DNA of 64,000 bases from NCBI GenBank assembly GCA_947493455.1, contig CANLRB010000002.1, positions 1-64,000 on the forward strand. Direction: 5' to 3'. The position numbers and the translations under genes were made by a program. The notes beneath the pieces are model-generated. The model saw only the letters and a list, made by a program, of their open reading frames with translations, had not been told where the DNA came from and made no database searches. This document shows, piece after piece, positions 1 to 9,750 of the stretch (within the stretch, counting starts at the first letter, position 1; every line of letters starts with the position of its first letter). Origin of the DNA: an uncultured Pseudoalteromonas sp. Lineage in GTDB: Bacteria; Pseudomonadota; Gammaproteobacteria; Enterobacterales; Alteromonadaceae.

Positions 1-462
1 AAAACCATCGATTTACAGCGTGGTGGTGGCGTAATTAAAACAATCGACCTACAACGTGGCGGTGGTGTGATCAAAACCATTGATCAAGTTGCTCAGTTGC
101 AGCGCGGTGGTGGTGTGATTAAAACCATCGATTTACAGCGTGGTGGTGGCGTAATTAAAACAATCGACCTACAACGTGGCGGTGGTGTGATCAAAACGAT
201 TGACCAAGTTGCACAGCTACAACGCGGCGGCGGCGTGATTAAAACCATCGATTTGCAACGTGGTGGTGGCGTAATTAAAACAATCGATTTGCAGCGCGGT
301 GGCGGTGTAATTAAAACAATAGACCAAATTGCACAGCTTCAACGAGGTGGTGGTGTAATTAAAACAATAAGTCAAGAGAGTGACTTAAAGCGCGGTGGTG
401 GTGTTATTAAAACTGTGAGTAAAGGGAGTGAACTTCAGCGTGGTGGTGGTGTAATTAAAGTG
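1..462 (+). repeat. 36/48-bp tandem repeats arranged in a 120-bp higher-order unit
   Basis: The DNA behind the repeat protein has a 12+12+16-residue (120-bp) higher-order period: 1-120, 121-240 and 241-360. Bases 1-77 are identical to 121-197, but 78-120 and 198-240 differ at nine positions, all synonymous. The third unit differs at more silent sites. Recent copying or gene conversion of part of the array, combined with selection on the peptide, explains this pattern. Confidence 0.9.
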
Positions 463-465
463 TAA
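1..465 (+). CDS. Tandem-repeat RGGGVIK protein, C-terminal part (5' end outside the window)
   Basis: The reading frame is open from base 1 to the TAA at 463-465, so the gene starts before the window; the GTG at 67 is only an internal valine codon. The visible 154 residues are almost wholly repeat. Eleven copies of RGGGVIK begin at bases 19, 55, 103, 139, 175, 223, 259, 295, 343, 391 and 439, spaced 12 or 16 residues apart. The usual unit is KTIDLQRGGGVI, and the longer form carries QVAQ between D and LQ. The last two linkers diverge (SQESDL, SKGSEL) while the core stays. There is no cysteine or aromatic residue, and no signal peptide or membrane segment in the visible part. Period and composition (GGG turn, then a VIKTI strand) would suit a beta-solenoid or amyloid-like fibre, or a multi-core peptide precursor, but this is inference. 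I do not recognise the family. It is probably cotranscribed with the membrane protein 14 bases downstream. Confidence 0.75.
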   Translation, partial: KTIDLQRGGGVIKTIDLQRGGGVIKTIDQVAQLQRGGGVIKTIDLQRGGGVIKTIDLQRGGGVIKTIDQVAQLQRGGGVIKTIDLQRGGGVIKTIDLQRGGGVIKTIDQIAQLQRGGGVIKTISQESDLKRGGGVIKTVSKGSELQRGGGVIKV

Positions 466-479
466 TTGAAAGAGAGTGT

Positions 480-992
480 ATGGACTGGACCGAAACCTTA
501 GCCTTATATTTAGGAACCTTCATCGTTTGGGGGTTCCTGATGGCCTTTTTATTTAATGTGGCCTTAAAGTTTATGAGTGAAGAACATAGTTCTTATTTGG
601 TCTATTGCTCGTTTGTATTGTTTTTATCATATTTTTCAAGTGATCATTTTTATTCGTTGTTTGATAAAAAAGAAATCTATCTCACTTGGTTTTATTATGA
701 TTTAGTAACGATAGCATTCGTCATCCTGCCTGCTATCGTACTAAAAATAAAGCTCAAGTCACCAATATACTATTTGTTAATTTTTTTATCCCTGAACGCA
801 GTATTGTTTTTAGCAATGCATATCGATATCGTTATCTACGGCAATAACTCGCCGTGGTTGCTTTGGGATATATATCGAATGTGCGTCAATATGTTTGATT
901 TTGCAATGATATTTGCACTTATATTTGCGTCAGACTATCTCGGGATTTTGCGTTTTACACGCTATATTCGAAACCGCGTGTCGGCTTCATAA
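480..992 (+). CDS. Small polytopic membrane protein, unknown function
   Basis: The product is 170 residues with about five hydrophobic helices, roughly at residues 5-30, 38-62, 67-92, 94-118 and 138-160, so it is an inner-membrane protein. The ATG at 480 follows a purine-rich stretch (aaagagag) that can serve as ribosome binding site. The gene lies 14 bases after the stop of the RGGGVIK repeat gene on the same strand, and no terminator lies between them, so they are probably one operon. A hairpin terminator follows at 1003-1021. I do not recognise a family; there are no clear catalytic motifs. A role in export, anchoring or processing of the repeat protein is possible but rests only on adjacency. 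Confidence 0.7.
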   Translation: MDWTETLALYLGTFIVWGFLMAFLFNVALKFMSEEHSSYLVYCSFVLFLSYFSSDHFYSLFDKKEIYLTWFYYDLVTIAFVILPAIVLKIKLKSPIYYLLIFLSLNAVLFLAMHIDIVIYGNNSPWLLWDIYRMCVNMFDFAMIFALIFASDYLGILRFTRYIRNRVSAS

Positions 993-1002
993 ATAGGCAT
1001 AA

Positions 1003-1021
1003 AGCCCGCCGTGAGCGGGCT
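1003..1021. terminator. Bidirectional hairpin terminator
   Basis: Stem agcccgc/gcgggct of 7 bp with a 5-base loop, between the convergent membrane-protein gene and the chemotaxis receptor gene. On the minus strand it is followed by ctttat, on the plus strand by gttaaat, so both tails are weak. Confidence 0.65.
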
Positions 1022-1046
1022 GTTAAATCGTTAATATTAAAAACAT

Positions 1047-2678
1047 TTAGACTTCAAACTTCTCGATTTCTTTTTCTAAACTAACAGAGAACGCCCTTAT
1101 TTGATCGGTTGCTTGGTGTGCGGTGATCGACAGTTGCGCGGTCAATTCTGCGCTGTCAGAAATATGCACAATCCGTTTTGCTGTATCTTCGCCTGCTTCC
1201 AGTTGTTCTTTTGCGGCAATCGCTATCTGATGACTCATGTGAGTAATTTCGGTCAAAGATGAGGTGATTAGGTTAAGTTCCTCCGAGACTTTTTGTGACT
1301 TAGTTACCGTTTTTTCGCTGGTGGCGATACTGAGTGACACGGCATTTTTGGCATCTTTAGTAGCGTTTTGTAGACGTGCGAGCATGGTTTGAATTTCTTC
1401 AGTACTGGTTTGTGTTCGCTGCGCTAATTGTCTTACCTCGTCTGCAACGACGGCGAAGCCTCGGCCTTGATCGCCGGCTCTAGCGGCTTCTATCGCTGCG
1501 TTTAATGCAAGTAAGTTGGTTTGTTCTGCAATGCCTTGAATGACGCCAAGCACACTTTCAATGTTATTGACTTCATCATCTAGGGTTTGAATGTTCCCGC
1601 CGGCATTTTCAATTTGCTGCTCAAGTAAGGTAATGGTTTCACTCGCCTCTTTGGTCAATATATTGGCATTTTGTGCCTGTGATTCAGCGTCTTTTACCGA
1701 GTGACTGGTATGCTCAGCATGATCGACAACCGTTGCCGCTGATGCGGTTAATTCAGTGATTGCCGAGGCTACGACTTGCGTTTCATTATTGAGAGAGTGG
1801 GTTATGTTGTCGAGTTCATTAGAGCGTTGCTCAGAGTCATTCACTTGGCTTTGTAACGAGCTCGACACCGACTTGATGTTGCTAACAACCCCTTGTAAGC
1901 CTATTTGCATATAATTAATCGCGCCGGCCACACTTTTTTCATGGGCTTGCTTAAATACTGCAAGGGTTTTTAAATTACCGCGCGATGCTTTCATCACGGC
2001 GGCTTGTACAACGTTAATTTCACCGCCGAGCGAGCGGTTAAGTGCTAAACCAAAACGTGCTAAGGTCAATGCGAGCGAAATCGCAATAATCAAGGAAATA
2101 GTCAATAACCAGCTTGCAACTTGCCAATAGCGATTATCGACTTCTTGGTAGCTAATACCTGTACCTACGTACCAGCCCCAGTCACTGGTTTTTTCGACCA
2201 CGGAGGTTAAATCAACCACCTGACCATCGCGCTCCGAATCCCAATGGTAGGTGATGATCTGACCGGTTTTAGTACCGACAAGGTGCTCCACTTTGCGGCC
2301 AATGCTGGCGCCGCTGGCATCTTTAAAATCGTTAAAGCTGGTACCGTGCAATTGAGGGTCATGGGGGGTCGCAATAAAGTTAAGTTTATCATCAACAACA
2401 TACACATATTCTGAATCATGGTATTTGTTTTCACGTAACATTTGCGTTGCTAATTGTTGTGCTTGTTGTTGTGACAGTTGACCTGTTTGTGCCGCCAATT
2501 CAAATTGCTTTACAATATTGACGGTACTTTTCATTAGCTGATTAATACGCGCTATGTTGTCACTTTCGCTTGCTTGTTTGAGCGCTTGTAGGCCAAGCCC
2601 TGCGACGCATAGCAGGGCAATAAAAAGAACCAGCACAAAGCTAATGATTTTTGTTTTTAAGCTGATAGAAGATTGCAT
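1047..2678 (-). CDS. Methyl-accepting chemotaxis protein with periplasmic Cache domain
   Basis: A 543-residue transmembrane chemoreceptor. An N-terminal membrane helix (about residues 10-32) is followed by a periplasmic single-Cache-type sensor (about 45-180, with the pattern [18 protein letters not shown] and a WGWYVGTGI segment typical of sCache_2). A second membrane helix (about 186-208) leads to a cytoplasmic signalling domain. The receptor tip is unmistakable: [18 protein letters not shown], then [15 protein letters not shown], the segment that contacts CheA and CheW. Several glutamine/glutamate-rich heptads around it are candidate methylation sites. The linker after the second helix is HAMP-like but not a clear match. 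The ligand is unknown; sCache_2 receptors often sense small carboxylates. It appears monocistronic, with a hairpin terminator just downstream at 1003-1021. Confidence 0.92.
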   Translation of the reverse strand: MQSSISLKTKIISFVLVLFIALLCVAGLGLQALKQASESDNIARINQLMKSTVNIVKQFELAAQTGQLSQQQAQQLATQMLRENKYHDSEYVYVVDDKLNFIATPHDPQLHGTSFNDFKDASGASIGRKVEHLVGTKTGQIITYHWDSERDGQVVDLTSVVEKTSDWGWYVGTGISYQEVDNRYWQVASWLLTISLIIAISLALTLARFGLALNRSLGGEINVVQAAVMKASRGNLKTLAVFKQAHEKSVAGAINYMQIGLQGVVSNIKSVSSSLQSQVNDSEQRSNELDNITHSLNNETQVVASAITELTASAATVVDHAEHTSHSVKDAESQAQNANILTKEASETITLLEQQIENAGGNIQTLDDEVNNIESVLGVIQGIAEQTNLLALNAAIEAARAGDQGRGFAVVADEVRQLAQRTQTSTEEIQTMLARLQNATKDAKNAVSLSIATSEKTVTKSQKVSEELNLITSSLTEITHMSHQIAIAAKEQLEAGEDTAKRIVHISDSAELTAQLSITAHQATDQIRAFSVSLEKEIEKFEV

Positions 2679-2849
2679 TCACTCACACCTCGCTTCGAGT
2701 TTTGGGCGTCCTCCTTAACACGGATATGATACATTCTGATTTTAGTCGATTATTACGAGGTGAGAGATAAATAATCGGTTATATAATCAGTTTGTTAACA
2801 AGTTACCGTTGCGCGTTGTGAGATGCAAGTTATTTTATATGTAAATTAC

Positions 2850-3551
2850 TTAGTGGAGCTTGATTTCAGACTCTGTCAGTGCGCGGTACTCACCCGGCGC
2901 TAACGCGTCATCAAGGACGATATTTGCAATCGCTTCACGATGCAGTGCCGCGACGCCGTTGCCAACAGCTGCCAGCATACGTTTTACCTGATGATATTTA
3001 CCTTCGTAAATTGATAATCTGATTGCATAGTCTGCGAGTTTTTCAACTTTAGCCGGTTTTGTTAATTCGCGTTCATTATGCAATTGCACGCCATTTTCAA
3101 GTTGCTCGATGGCATCGTCTGTAATTGGCATTTCGCACTCGACTAAATAAGTTTTATATTTTTGGTGACGAGGCGAGGTGAGTACATGGTTCCAGTCACC
3201 GTCAGAGGTAATTAATACAAGCCCTGTAGTGTCAATATCAAGGCGTCCAGCTACTTGCAATTGCGACGCAAGCGGTTCGTCAAGTAAGTCAAAAACAGTC
3301 GCATGTAACTCGTCTTGATTGGCACACACATAGCCTTCGGGTTTATTAAGCATAAAGTAACGCTTACCTACGGCATTTATCGATTCACCGTACCAGGTCA
3401 CAGTATCGCCTTCGTTTACACTGTGGTCTGCCTTGATGATAACTTCACCATTCACTTCAACATGCTTGCGTTTTATGCCTTGCTTGGCTTTTGAGCGCGG
3501 TACTTCGGCAAAATGGCTAATAAACTTGTCTAAGCGATATGGGAATTTCAT
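2850..3551 (-). CDS. rsuA: 16S rRNA pseudouridine synthase, RsuA family
   Basis: A 233-residue enzyme of the RsuA/RluB/E/F family. The N-terminal S4 RNA-binding domain (about residues 1-60, LDKFISHFAEVPRSKAKQ) is followed by the catalytic core with GRLDIDTTGLVLITSDGDWN, whose first aspartate is the family nucleophile that isomerises uridine. HQVKRMLAAVGN near the C-terminus is the usual KRM motif. Length and the S4 domain match E. coli RsuA (U516 of 16S rRNA) better than RluE, but specificity is inferred from similarity only. The gene stands alone, read away from the chemoreceptor. Confidence 0.88.
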   Translation of the reverse strand: MKFPYRLDKFISHFAEVPRSKAKQGIKRKHVEVNGEVIIKADHSVNEGDTVTWYGESINAVGKRYFMLNKPEGYVCANQDELHATVFDLLDEPLASQLQVAGRLDIDTTGLVLITSDGDWNHVLTSPRHQKYKTYLVECEMPITDDAIEQLENGVQLHNERELTKPAKVEKLADYAIRLSIYEGKYHQVKRMLAAVGNGVAALHREAIANIVLDDALAPGEYRALTESEIKLH

Positions 3552-3689
3552 GGTGGATACTCACAGCGAAAAAAGAGCGCGCAGTATAATACTAAATCAA
3601 CTAATAGAATAGCTGTGATACTGGATATTGCGAGAAATAAAAAAGCCAGCAAACGCTGGCTCTGGTTTATTCTAATTATTTAGGGATGA

Positions 3690-6499
3690 TTAGAATGATT
3701 GATCATAACCTATGTATACAGTACGGCCGATAGTGTTGTAACCACGGCTTGTTCTGAAGAACGGGTGATCGTTGTAGTCTTTGTTCCAAACTGAGTAGTA
3801 CGGAGGCATTTCGTCAGTTAGATTTTTAACACCAAACTTCAGCTTACCTTTCCAATCGAAACGGTAGCTCATTGACCAGTTGACGCGCTTGTATGCATCA
3901 AGCTTGTCAGTCATTACTTTTTCGTCAATTTCGCCTTCATCATCGAGATATAAGAATACATCTTCGCCCGTCGCAGTGCCGGTATAGTAGTAGCTAAGCG
4001 TCGTACTGAAGTTATCTTTTGACCAGGTGATTGATGAGTTACTCTTCCAAGATGGGTAGTAATAGGTATCTACGTAATCTTCAATTTCATCTTCCGCTTT
4101 GGCTTGAACTTCTTTACTCTTCAAATATGATGCGCCAAGTTTAAAGCGTAAGCGACCGAAATCTCCATATCGTATTTGTATGTGATTTCAGCATCGACAC
4201 CTTCAGATTTTTCAAGCGCTGCGTTGATTGGCCCTTTTTTAATACAATCTGGTAAGTTGTTTTCATCCAATGTGAAACCTAGATTTGGAATTTCTTTACA
4301 GCTGCTTACCTTACCTGTGTAATCATAGCTTGGATCAAAGCGACCCGGGCCATCATAAATTTCATCGGTCGCGATAGTGCGTACACCGCCTTTCATTTCG
4401 ATTGACCACCAATCAAGTGTGAAAGCAAGGTCATCTGTGATGTTTGCAACTATACCCACGGTTGCCGTTTCAGCTGTTTCTTCTTTAAGATCTTTATTAC
4501 CTTTATTGATAGACATGTAATCATATTCAATGATTGAGCCATCAGGCAGTGTGTACGAGCTATCGCCGAAACCGATTGTCGTTCCTGCATGAATGCGGTG
4601 CATATCTGGTGCACGGAAGCTCTTGTTCCAACTACCACGAATCAAAATGTTTTCAACTGGGTGATACATAATACCAATTTGTGGGCTAAACGCGCCATCT
4701 ACAACGGTTTCATCATCGTAATAGTCGTAGCGCCCCGCAAGTGATAATTCTAAGTTGTGAATGCCTTTTTTATCGGCTGCAACTGGAACAACTGCTTCAA
4801 AAGCGGCTGCATATCGGTCGCGGCTACCACCACCTCCGGTACCACCCATACCGAGGAAACCACCGTCCAATGTTGTTGCATCAAGAACATCGTTGTAGCT
4901 CTCTTGTGCCCACTCAACTGATGCCGCAAATGCCACATCACCAGCTGGCAATTCCATTAAATCGCCTGACAACGTCGAAGTGAATTGGTGGAATCGAGAT
5001 GATGAACGTTTAGTTGATACACCGTATGCAGCAGCAACTTGTGCATCTGTCATGCGGTTTGCTGGGTACCATTTAGATTGATCGGCATCGTTGGGATCAA
5101 AAGTGATAATGCTGAGTAAACCGTCACGACTAAGCTGGCTTTGTGAATCGCGGTTATAGCGGTTGTAGCCAGTTGACCAAGAAATATCTAAGTCATAGTC
5201 ACCAATAACACCTGACGCGCCTGCTAAGAAAGAATACTTTTCATTAGTTGAGGTATAAATACGGCTTTCTGGTAAATCAAATAATTCTTCGTAACGGCGA
5301 CGAAGCTGAAAGCGGCTGTAATCTGCGTCTGGTTTGTCGTAAGAGTACTCGCCAGTTTCTTCATTTAGATAGAAGTAAGATGTATTACCTTTTTTATCTT
5401 TGTACTTGTCACTGTCTTTATACGACAAGTTAAGCATGCCATATAATTCCCAATCATCATTCAGTTGATACTCTGAATTTACAATCAGATTTGCTCTATC
5501 GTAAGCTGATTGCAAACCACGACCTGGGTACTTATCATAACGACAGGTGTAGCTACTTTCTTCATACCACACCGCATTGTTGCCAAGAATATCGTTACAC
5601 TGTTCTTGAGTTACAGGGTATTTCTCGCCAAATGTTTTGCTGTAGTCGCGAATATATAAGCCCCATGTTGACGGTGATGCGCCGCCCCAGTCCCAATCTT
5701 GCGCCCATGGCAGCAGATTTCCATCATCGTCAGTCCAATATGAGCTCGGCTCTAATCCAGGCGTATTGTAAATACGGTTTAAGCCTTTTGAGAAATAATC
5801 TTTACGCTGTGAAGTTAATAATTCTTCAGCTTGTTGATATTCGAAAATAACAACTGTGTTTGACTTGTCAGTTGTGATGCCTTGTGTATAAGCAAATTTA
5901 GCGACATCACGGCCGCCATTGGTTGGGTTTTCGTACTTAAGTGATACTTTTTGGCCGTCATAATCGCTTTTTAAAATAACGTTTACAACACCGCCGATTG
6001 CATCTGAACCGTAAATTGCTGATGCACCACCTGTGAGAATTTCGACACGCTCAACTGCTGATGTTGGAATATCTGATACATCAACAAAGTTTGATGTACC
6101 GCCGGCAGCTGATGGGAATGCCGCCTGACGGCGACCATTAATGAGTACAAGTGTACGGTTTGAACCCATACCGCGTAAGTTAACTGAACTTGCACCTGTG
6201 GTATAACCCGATGCTTCGTCACCGTTAAATGACGCACCAGCATTTGCAAGCGACGACTCTAGTACGTCTGCAATTGAGGTAAAACCATTTGCTTCAATTT
6301 CTGCTGCATCAATAACAGCAAGGGGTGCAACACCTTCAAGCTCAGTACGCTTGATGCGAGAACCGGTTACTTCAATTTTTTCAATTTGTTCTGCCGCGTC
6401 GTTATTGTCAGCTGCGTGAACCGTTGCAAAGCTCGAGCTTAATGCGCCGCCAAGCAATGCTGTTTTTAACGCCCAGCTTAGTTTGTTGTATTTAGCCAC
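3690..6499 (-). pseudogene. TonB-dependent outer-membrane receptor, interrupted by a frameshift
   Basis: The gene would encode about 935 residues. Signal peptide (residues 1-29, ending FATVHA), a TonB-box-like EKIEVTGSRI, a plug domain (about 50-175, with LRGMGSNRTLVLINGRR and GGASAIYGSDAIGGVVNVI), then a large barrel. The first frame (6499-4121) ends after 792 residues in ALNLAHHI-stop. The barrel continues in another frame as YGDFGRLRFKLGASYLKSKEV, ending at 3690 in a phenylalanine after IGYDQSF, the normal last residue for barrel assembly. A single-base indel at about 4155-4175 explains the break; the TTG at 4124 is not a credible new start. Without its last strands the barrel should not fold, so this is a pseudogene unless the indel is a sequencing error. 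The family (long barrel, plug with 'GSRI') is typical of Alteromonadales receptors for oligosaccharides or peptides; the substrate is unknown. It is divergent from the regulator at 6954. Confidence 0.85.
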
Positions 6500-6953
6500 G
6501 TTGATTTCCCATAATTTGTGCCCGATTTAAATCAGGACTTGTTGTTAGTAATTCTGTTTTTGATGCTTTGCTAACCAAATTGGCAAAACATCATTGATTG
6601 GTTGCCAGCTAGAGCACGGGGTTCTAGCTGGCGAAAAACCTTAATCACATGCGCTACATTGAATTTGAGATTAAAGTTCGCCAGGGAGGCATCGCTTGTT
6701 TTATGTCACTTGATTAACAAGCTCAATCAAATGGCTCTCTATTCTTAGACGTTTATATATCTATTTAATATCTATTGTTATATTTTTGTTATAAAACAGG
6801 TGTTTGCTGCAGTTTTTAAAATTGTTATAGTGATAGGTAAGATTACCCGTTAAGGGTATTTTGATACGTTTATCTCAGAATTTTTGCATTTACATGGCAT
6901 AGTTAGATATGCTGAACCCCTAAAACAAAAAAGAATTTATTATTGCGCAAACT
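6500..6953. promoter_or_regulatory. Divergent intergenic region between TonB receptor and ToxR-like regulator
   Basis: This 454-base A+T-rich region must hold the promoters of both divergent genes. I could not pick out a convincing -35/-10 pair. The one clear structure is a hairpin at 6604-6632, listed separately. Confidence 0.5.
6604..6632. other. Hairpin in the receptor leader region
   Basis: Perfect 10-bp inverted repeat gccagctaga/tctagctggc with a 9-base loop, 105-133 bases upstream of the TonB receptor start. Neither strand has a T-run after it, so a simple terminator is unlikely. It could be an operator dyad or an mRNA leader structure. Confidence 0.5.
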
Positions 6954-8987
6954 ATGAAATTTGATATTTCGTTTAAATTAGGTGAGGTGGATGTCAATCC
7001 GCTGGAATACACATTGCAACTGGGTGAGCAAAAGCTGACCTTGCAACCTAAGTTTATTGAAGTATTAGCATATCTGGCACAGCAGCACCCGGAACTTGTA
7101 ACCCGTCAACAAATTATTGACGAAATCTGGGATGGCAATGGTTATGTGGGTGAAAAAGCGCTGACCAACGCAATTTGGCATTTGCGCAAAAGCCTCAAAA
7201 AATTAGATCCTGAAAACGAATACATCGAAACCATTCGTAAAACGGGTTACCGCATTTTATTTGAACCGCAATACCCCGAGCCCGAAGTTGAGCCAAGTTA
7301 TAACCGCAAAATGGCATCATTACTCATTGCAGGGGTTTTTGTTTTGAGTGGTTTATTTGCTTATATATTGTGGCCAGAACCAGTTGAACTCAGTTATCAA
7401 GAACCTGAACTGGTGACCCAATACCCTGGTCGCGAGCTATTCCCAAGCGTATCAAATGACGGGCGCTTTTTAGCCTATTCGTGGCGTCAAATGGACCGCA
7501 GTATCGACTTATTTGTAAAAGACCTTTCACAGCCTGATTTGCCACATAAAAATGTCACCTTTAGTGAAGGTAGCGAATCTCGTTCGGCATGGTCTGCTGA
7601 TGACAATACACTGTTTTATTACCGCCGCAATAAAGAAGGGTGCCAGGTTGTTGGTAAAAGTATGGTGGATTCGAGTGTCACAATATACGGCCAATGCAGT
7701 CGTAGAAACTCGAGCGATGTTGCAGCATCTCGCGATGGTAAATACCTTGCGTTTATTGGCATTGATGAGCAAAACACATCGCGTGGCATTTATTTAAAAG
7801 AGTTAAATAGTGAAAGCGCTCCTAAGCGACTTGCTTGCGAGCTTGATTGTGATGGCAGTGCGGCAGAGTCGTTGGCGTTTAGCCCGAATAGCCGCCAGCT
7901 CGTGTTTTCGCGTAATCTGACTAATAGCTACGAAGACATTTATATTTACGATCTCGACACTAACAAAGAACGCAAGCTGGTAAGTGGGTATTTAGATGTG
8001 CGCGGCATCGATTGGCACCCCGTTGATGAAACCATTGCTTTTGCTGCAATTGAAAATGGTATTCGCAATGGCTATGAAGTCGATGTAACCACAGGCGAAA
8101 TTACTAAACTAGATATGACAGGGTTTAGCTATCCAGCGTACGGCAAAGACAATATTCTGTATTACCATAATTGGAATATCGACACGTCGATTATGCGTCT
8201 TGAACTTGACTCGGACGTTGCCTCGTCGCCATTCCCGTTATTGCAGTCTGAATTTAACTATAGTCACCCTGACTTTTCAGCAACTGCCAAGCAGCTCGCG
8301 TTTATTTCAAATGAATCTGGCTATGATGAAGTGTGGTTGTCGTCACTCGATGGCGTTGAACGGCGTCCGCTTACTAAACTAAAGCAAAATGCACGCAGAC
8401 CAAGCTGGTCAAAAGACGGTAAGCACATTGCCTTTACCGCAATTGCTAATGGCGAAAATCGTCTGTATGTGGTGAATGTGCAAACGCAGCAGTTACAGCA
8501 AATAAAATCGGGATTAAGCTACCACAATAAACCGAGCTGGTCTCATGACAATGAACATGTTTATGTCAGCGACAGTGATTTTATATATCGTATTAATATT
8601 AATAGTCACGCCGCACAAAAAGTGACGCAAGGGCGTTTTGCAATTGAGACACAAAACAATAAATTAATTGTTAATCGCTCAAATGTGGGGATCTGGCAGT
8701 ACGATATGACGTCAGACTCTGCGAAGCAACTGTTTGAGGTTGCACTGGCGAGTTCGACGGGTTGGCAATATACCACTGAAGGCATTTATTATTTTAAAGT
8801 ACGCGGCTACGATTATCGCTTGAGTTTTTACGATTTTGGTACGGGTCAGCACCGCGATATGTTGCGTGTTCCCGAGCGCAGTTTTAGCCGCTCACGGGGT
8901 ATGACGTTTGAACCCACCAATAAATGGTTGCTCTTTACTGGCTATGAGTCGCCAGAGGTCGATGTAAAACGTGTGGTTAAGCAGTAG
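6954..8987 (+). CDS. ToxR/CadC-like membrane regulator with periplasmic PD40/TolB-type propeller
   Basis: A 677-residue protein. Residues about 15-105 form an OmpR/PhoB-type winged helix (LTLQPKFIEVLAYLAQ, then VGEKALTNAIWHLRKSLKK, then IETIRKTGYRIL, the recognition helix and wing). One membrane helix follows at about residues 121-140 (LLIAGVFVLSGLFAYILW). The rest is a periplasmic beta-propeller made of PD40/WD40-like blades (recurrent patterns such as FPSVSNDGRFLAYSW, RRPSWSKDGKHIAFTA, SHDNEHVYVSD). The layout is that of one-component membrane regulators which sense outside and bind DNA inside. It is divergent from the broken TonB receptor, which is its natural target candidate. A second protein of the same architecture lies at 33112-35202. 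The ribosome binding site is weak. The ligand is unknown. Confidence 0.85.
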   Translation: MKFDISFKLGEVDVNPLEYTLQLGEQKLTLQPKFIEVLAYLAQQHPELVTRQQIIDEIWDGNGYVGEKALTNAIWHLRKSLKKLDPENEYIETIRKTGYRILFEPQYPEPEVEPSYNRKMASLLIAGVFVLSGLFAYILWPEPVELSYQEPELVTQYPGRELFPSVSNDGRFLAYSWRQMDRSIDLFVKDLSQPDLPHKNVTFSEGSESRSAWSADDNTLFYYRRNKEGCQVVGKSMVDSSVTIYGQCSRRNSSDVAASRDGKYLAFIGIDEQNTSRGIYLKELNSESAPKRLACELDCDGSAAESLAFSPNSRQLVFSRNLTNSYEDIYIYDLDTNKERKLVSGYLDVRGIDWHPVDETIAFAAIENGIRNGYEVDVTTGEITKLDMTGFSYPAYGKDNILYYHNWNIDTSIMRLELDSDVASSPFPLLQSEFNYSHPDFSATAKQLAFISNESGYDEVWLSSLDGVERRPLTKLKQNARRPSWSKDGKHIAFTAIANGENRLYVVNVQTQQLQQIKSGLSYHNKPSWSHDNEHVYVSDSDFIYRININSHAAQKVTQGRFAIETQNNKLIVNRSNVGIWQYDMTSDSAKQLFEVALASSTGWQYTTEGIYYFKVRGYDYRLSFYDFGTGQHRDMLRVPERSFSRSRGMTFEPTNKWLLFTGYESPEVDVKRVVKQ

Positions 8988-9014
8988 TTTTACACTACTG
9001 CTTTTCGTCAGTGC

Positions 9015-9626
9015 TTAAAAGCGCAGTGTGAACGACACACTTGCCTGAAATTGATTCAGTACATCACCATCAAAATGCCAAATACAATTGTCACTGGTGC
9101 TGAGTTCATCGCCACCGCAGCTCACTTTTGAGGTGTTTTTAACAATTGTTGCGAGCCAACGTAGCTCAGTGCCAATCAGCATATTGTCGGTAATTTTATA
9201 ATCCAGCCCCGTATACAAGCCTGAAACAAAGAAGCTATCTGATTCAGAGAACTGAGGAGATACCTTATTGACGCCAATTTGTGCACCTAAGTAGCTGGCA
9301 AAGTTGTCGTTAAATGGCACAATCGCAGCACTTTGAAATACCAAATATTCAAGGTCGACTTCTCGGTTCGGTTGGTTTTCAAGCTCAGAGGTTGAACTTG
9401 AATAGTAAAAACCGTATTTCGCGTTATTTAGGTGCTTATCGATACTGACAGCGAAATGGGTTGTATCATCAAGGTTTACTGTTTCGTTTTTGGTGGTGAT
9501 GATGTTTTGGCTTGCAGTTTGGCCGCCATACAGTGAAACGCCGTAGTTGGCGTGAGCCGAAAAAGCGCTACATAGTGTTACGCCTGCCACTAACATACTG
9601 AAATATTTCATAAGAGTTTTAATCAA
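9015..9626 (-). CDS. Small outer-membrane beta-barrel protein
   Basis: A 203-residue precursor with a signal peptide (about residues 1-26, cleavage after SAFSAHA). The mature part shows alternating strands (YGVSLYGGQT, AVSIDKHL, KYGFYYSS, FASYLGAQIGVN, FVSGLYTGLDYKI, MLIGTELRWLAT) and ends FQASVSFTLRF with a terminal phenylalanine, as for BAM-assembled barrels. Size fits an eight-stranded barrel of the OmpA/OmpW class. Two cysteines lie in CGGDELSTSDNC and could form a loop disulfide. It converges on the ToxR-like regulator. The function is unknown. Confidence 0.7.
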   Translation of the reverse strand: MIKTLMKYFSMLVAGVTLCSAFSAHANYGVSLYGGQTASQNIITTKNETVNLDDTTHFAVSIDKHLNNAKYGFYYSSSTSELENQPNREVDLEYLVFQSAAIVPFNDNFASYLGAQIGVNKVSPQFSESDSFFVSGLYTGLDYKITDNMLIGTELRWLATIVKNTSKVSCGGDELSTSDNCIWHFDGDVLNQFQASVSFTLRF

Positions 9627-9750
9627 TTTAAGTGAGAACTGCCTTTATTGAAGCATACTTTGTGTTAAACGATAAGGCTTTGGCTATAAAAAGTGATCTG
9701 CTTTTGATATGGTGATTGGGTTTTTAGTTTTACTTTGCTTTTGAGGTTGT

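Noticed and set aside
67-465. Repeat gene starting at GTG 67
   Set aside because: The frame is open to base 1 and the GTG codes for the valine inside the repeat core; the real start lies outside the window.
1-465. CRISPR array or RTX repeats
   Set aside because: The repeats are in-frame, 36/48 bases long with no unique spacers, and the peptide lacks the GGxGxD nonapeptide of RTX calcium-binding proteins.
3690-4124. Independent 144-residue protein
   Set aside because: It starts at a TTG without ribosome binding site and its sequence continues the TonB receptor barrel.
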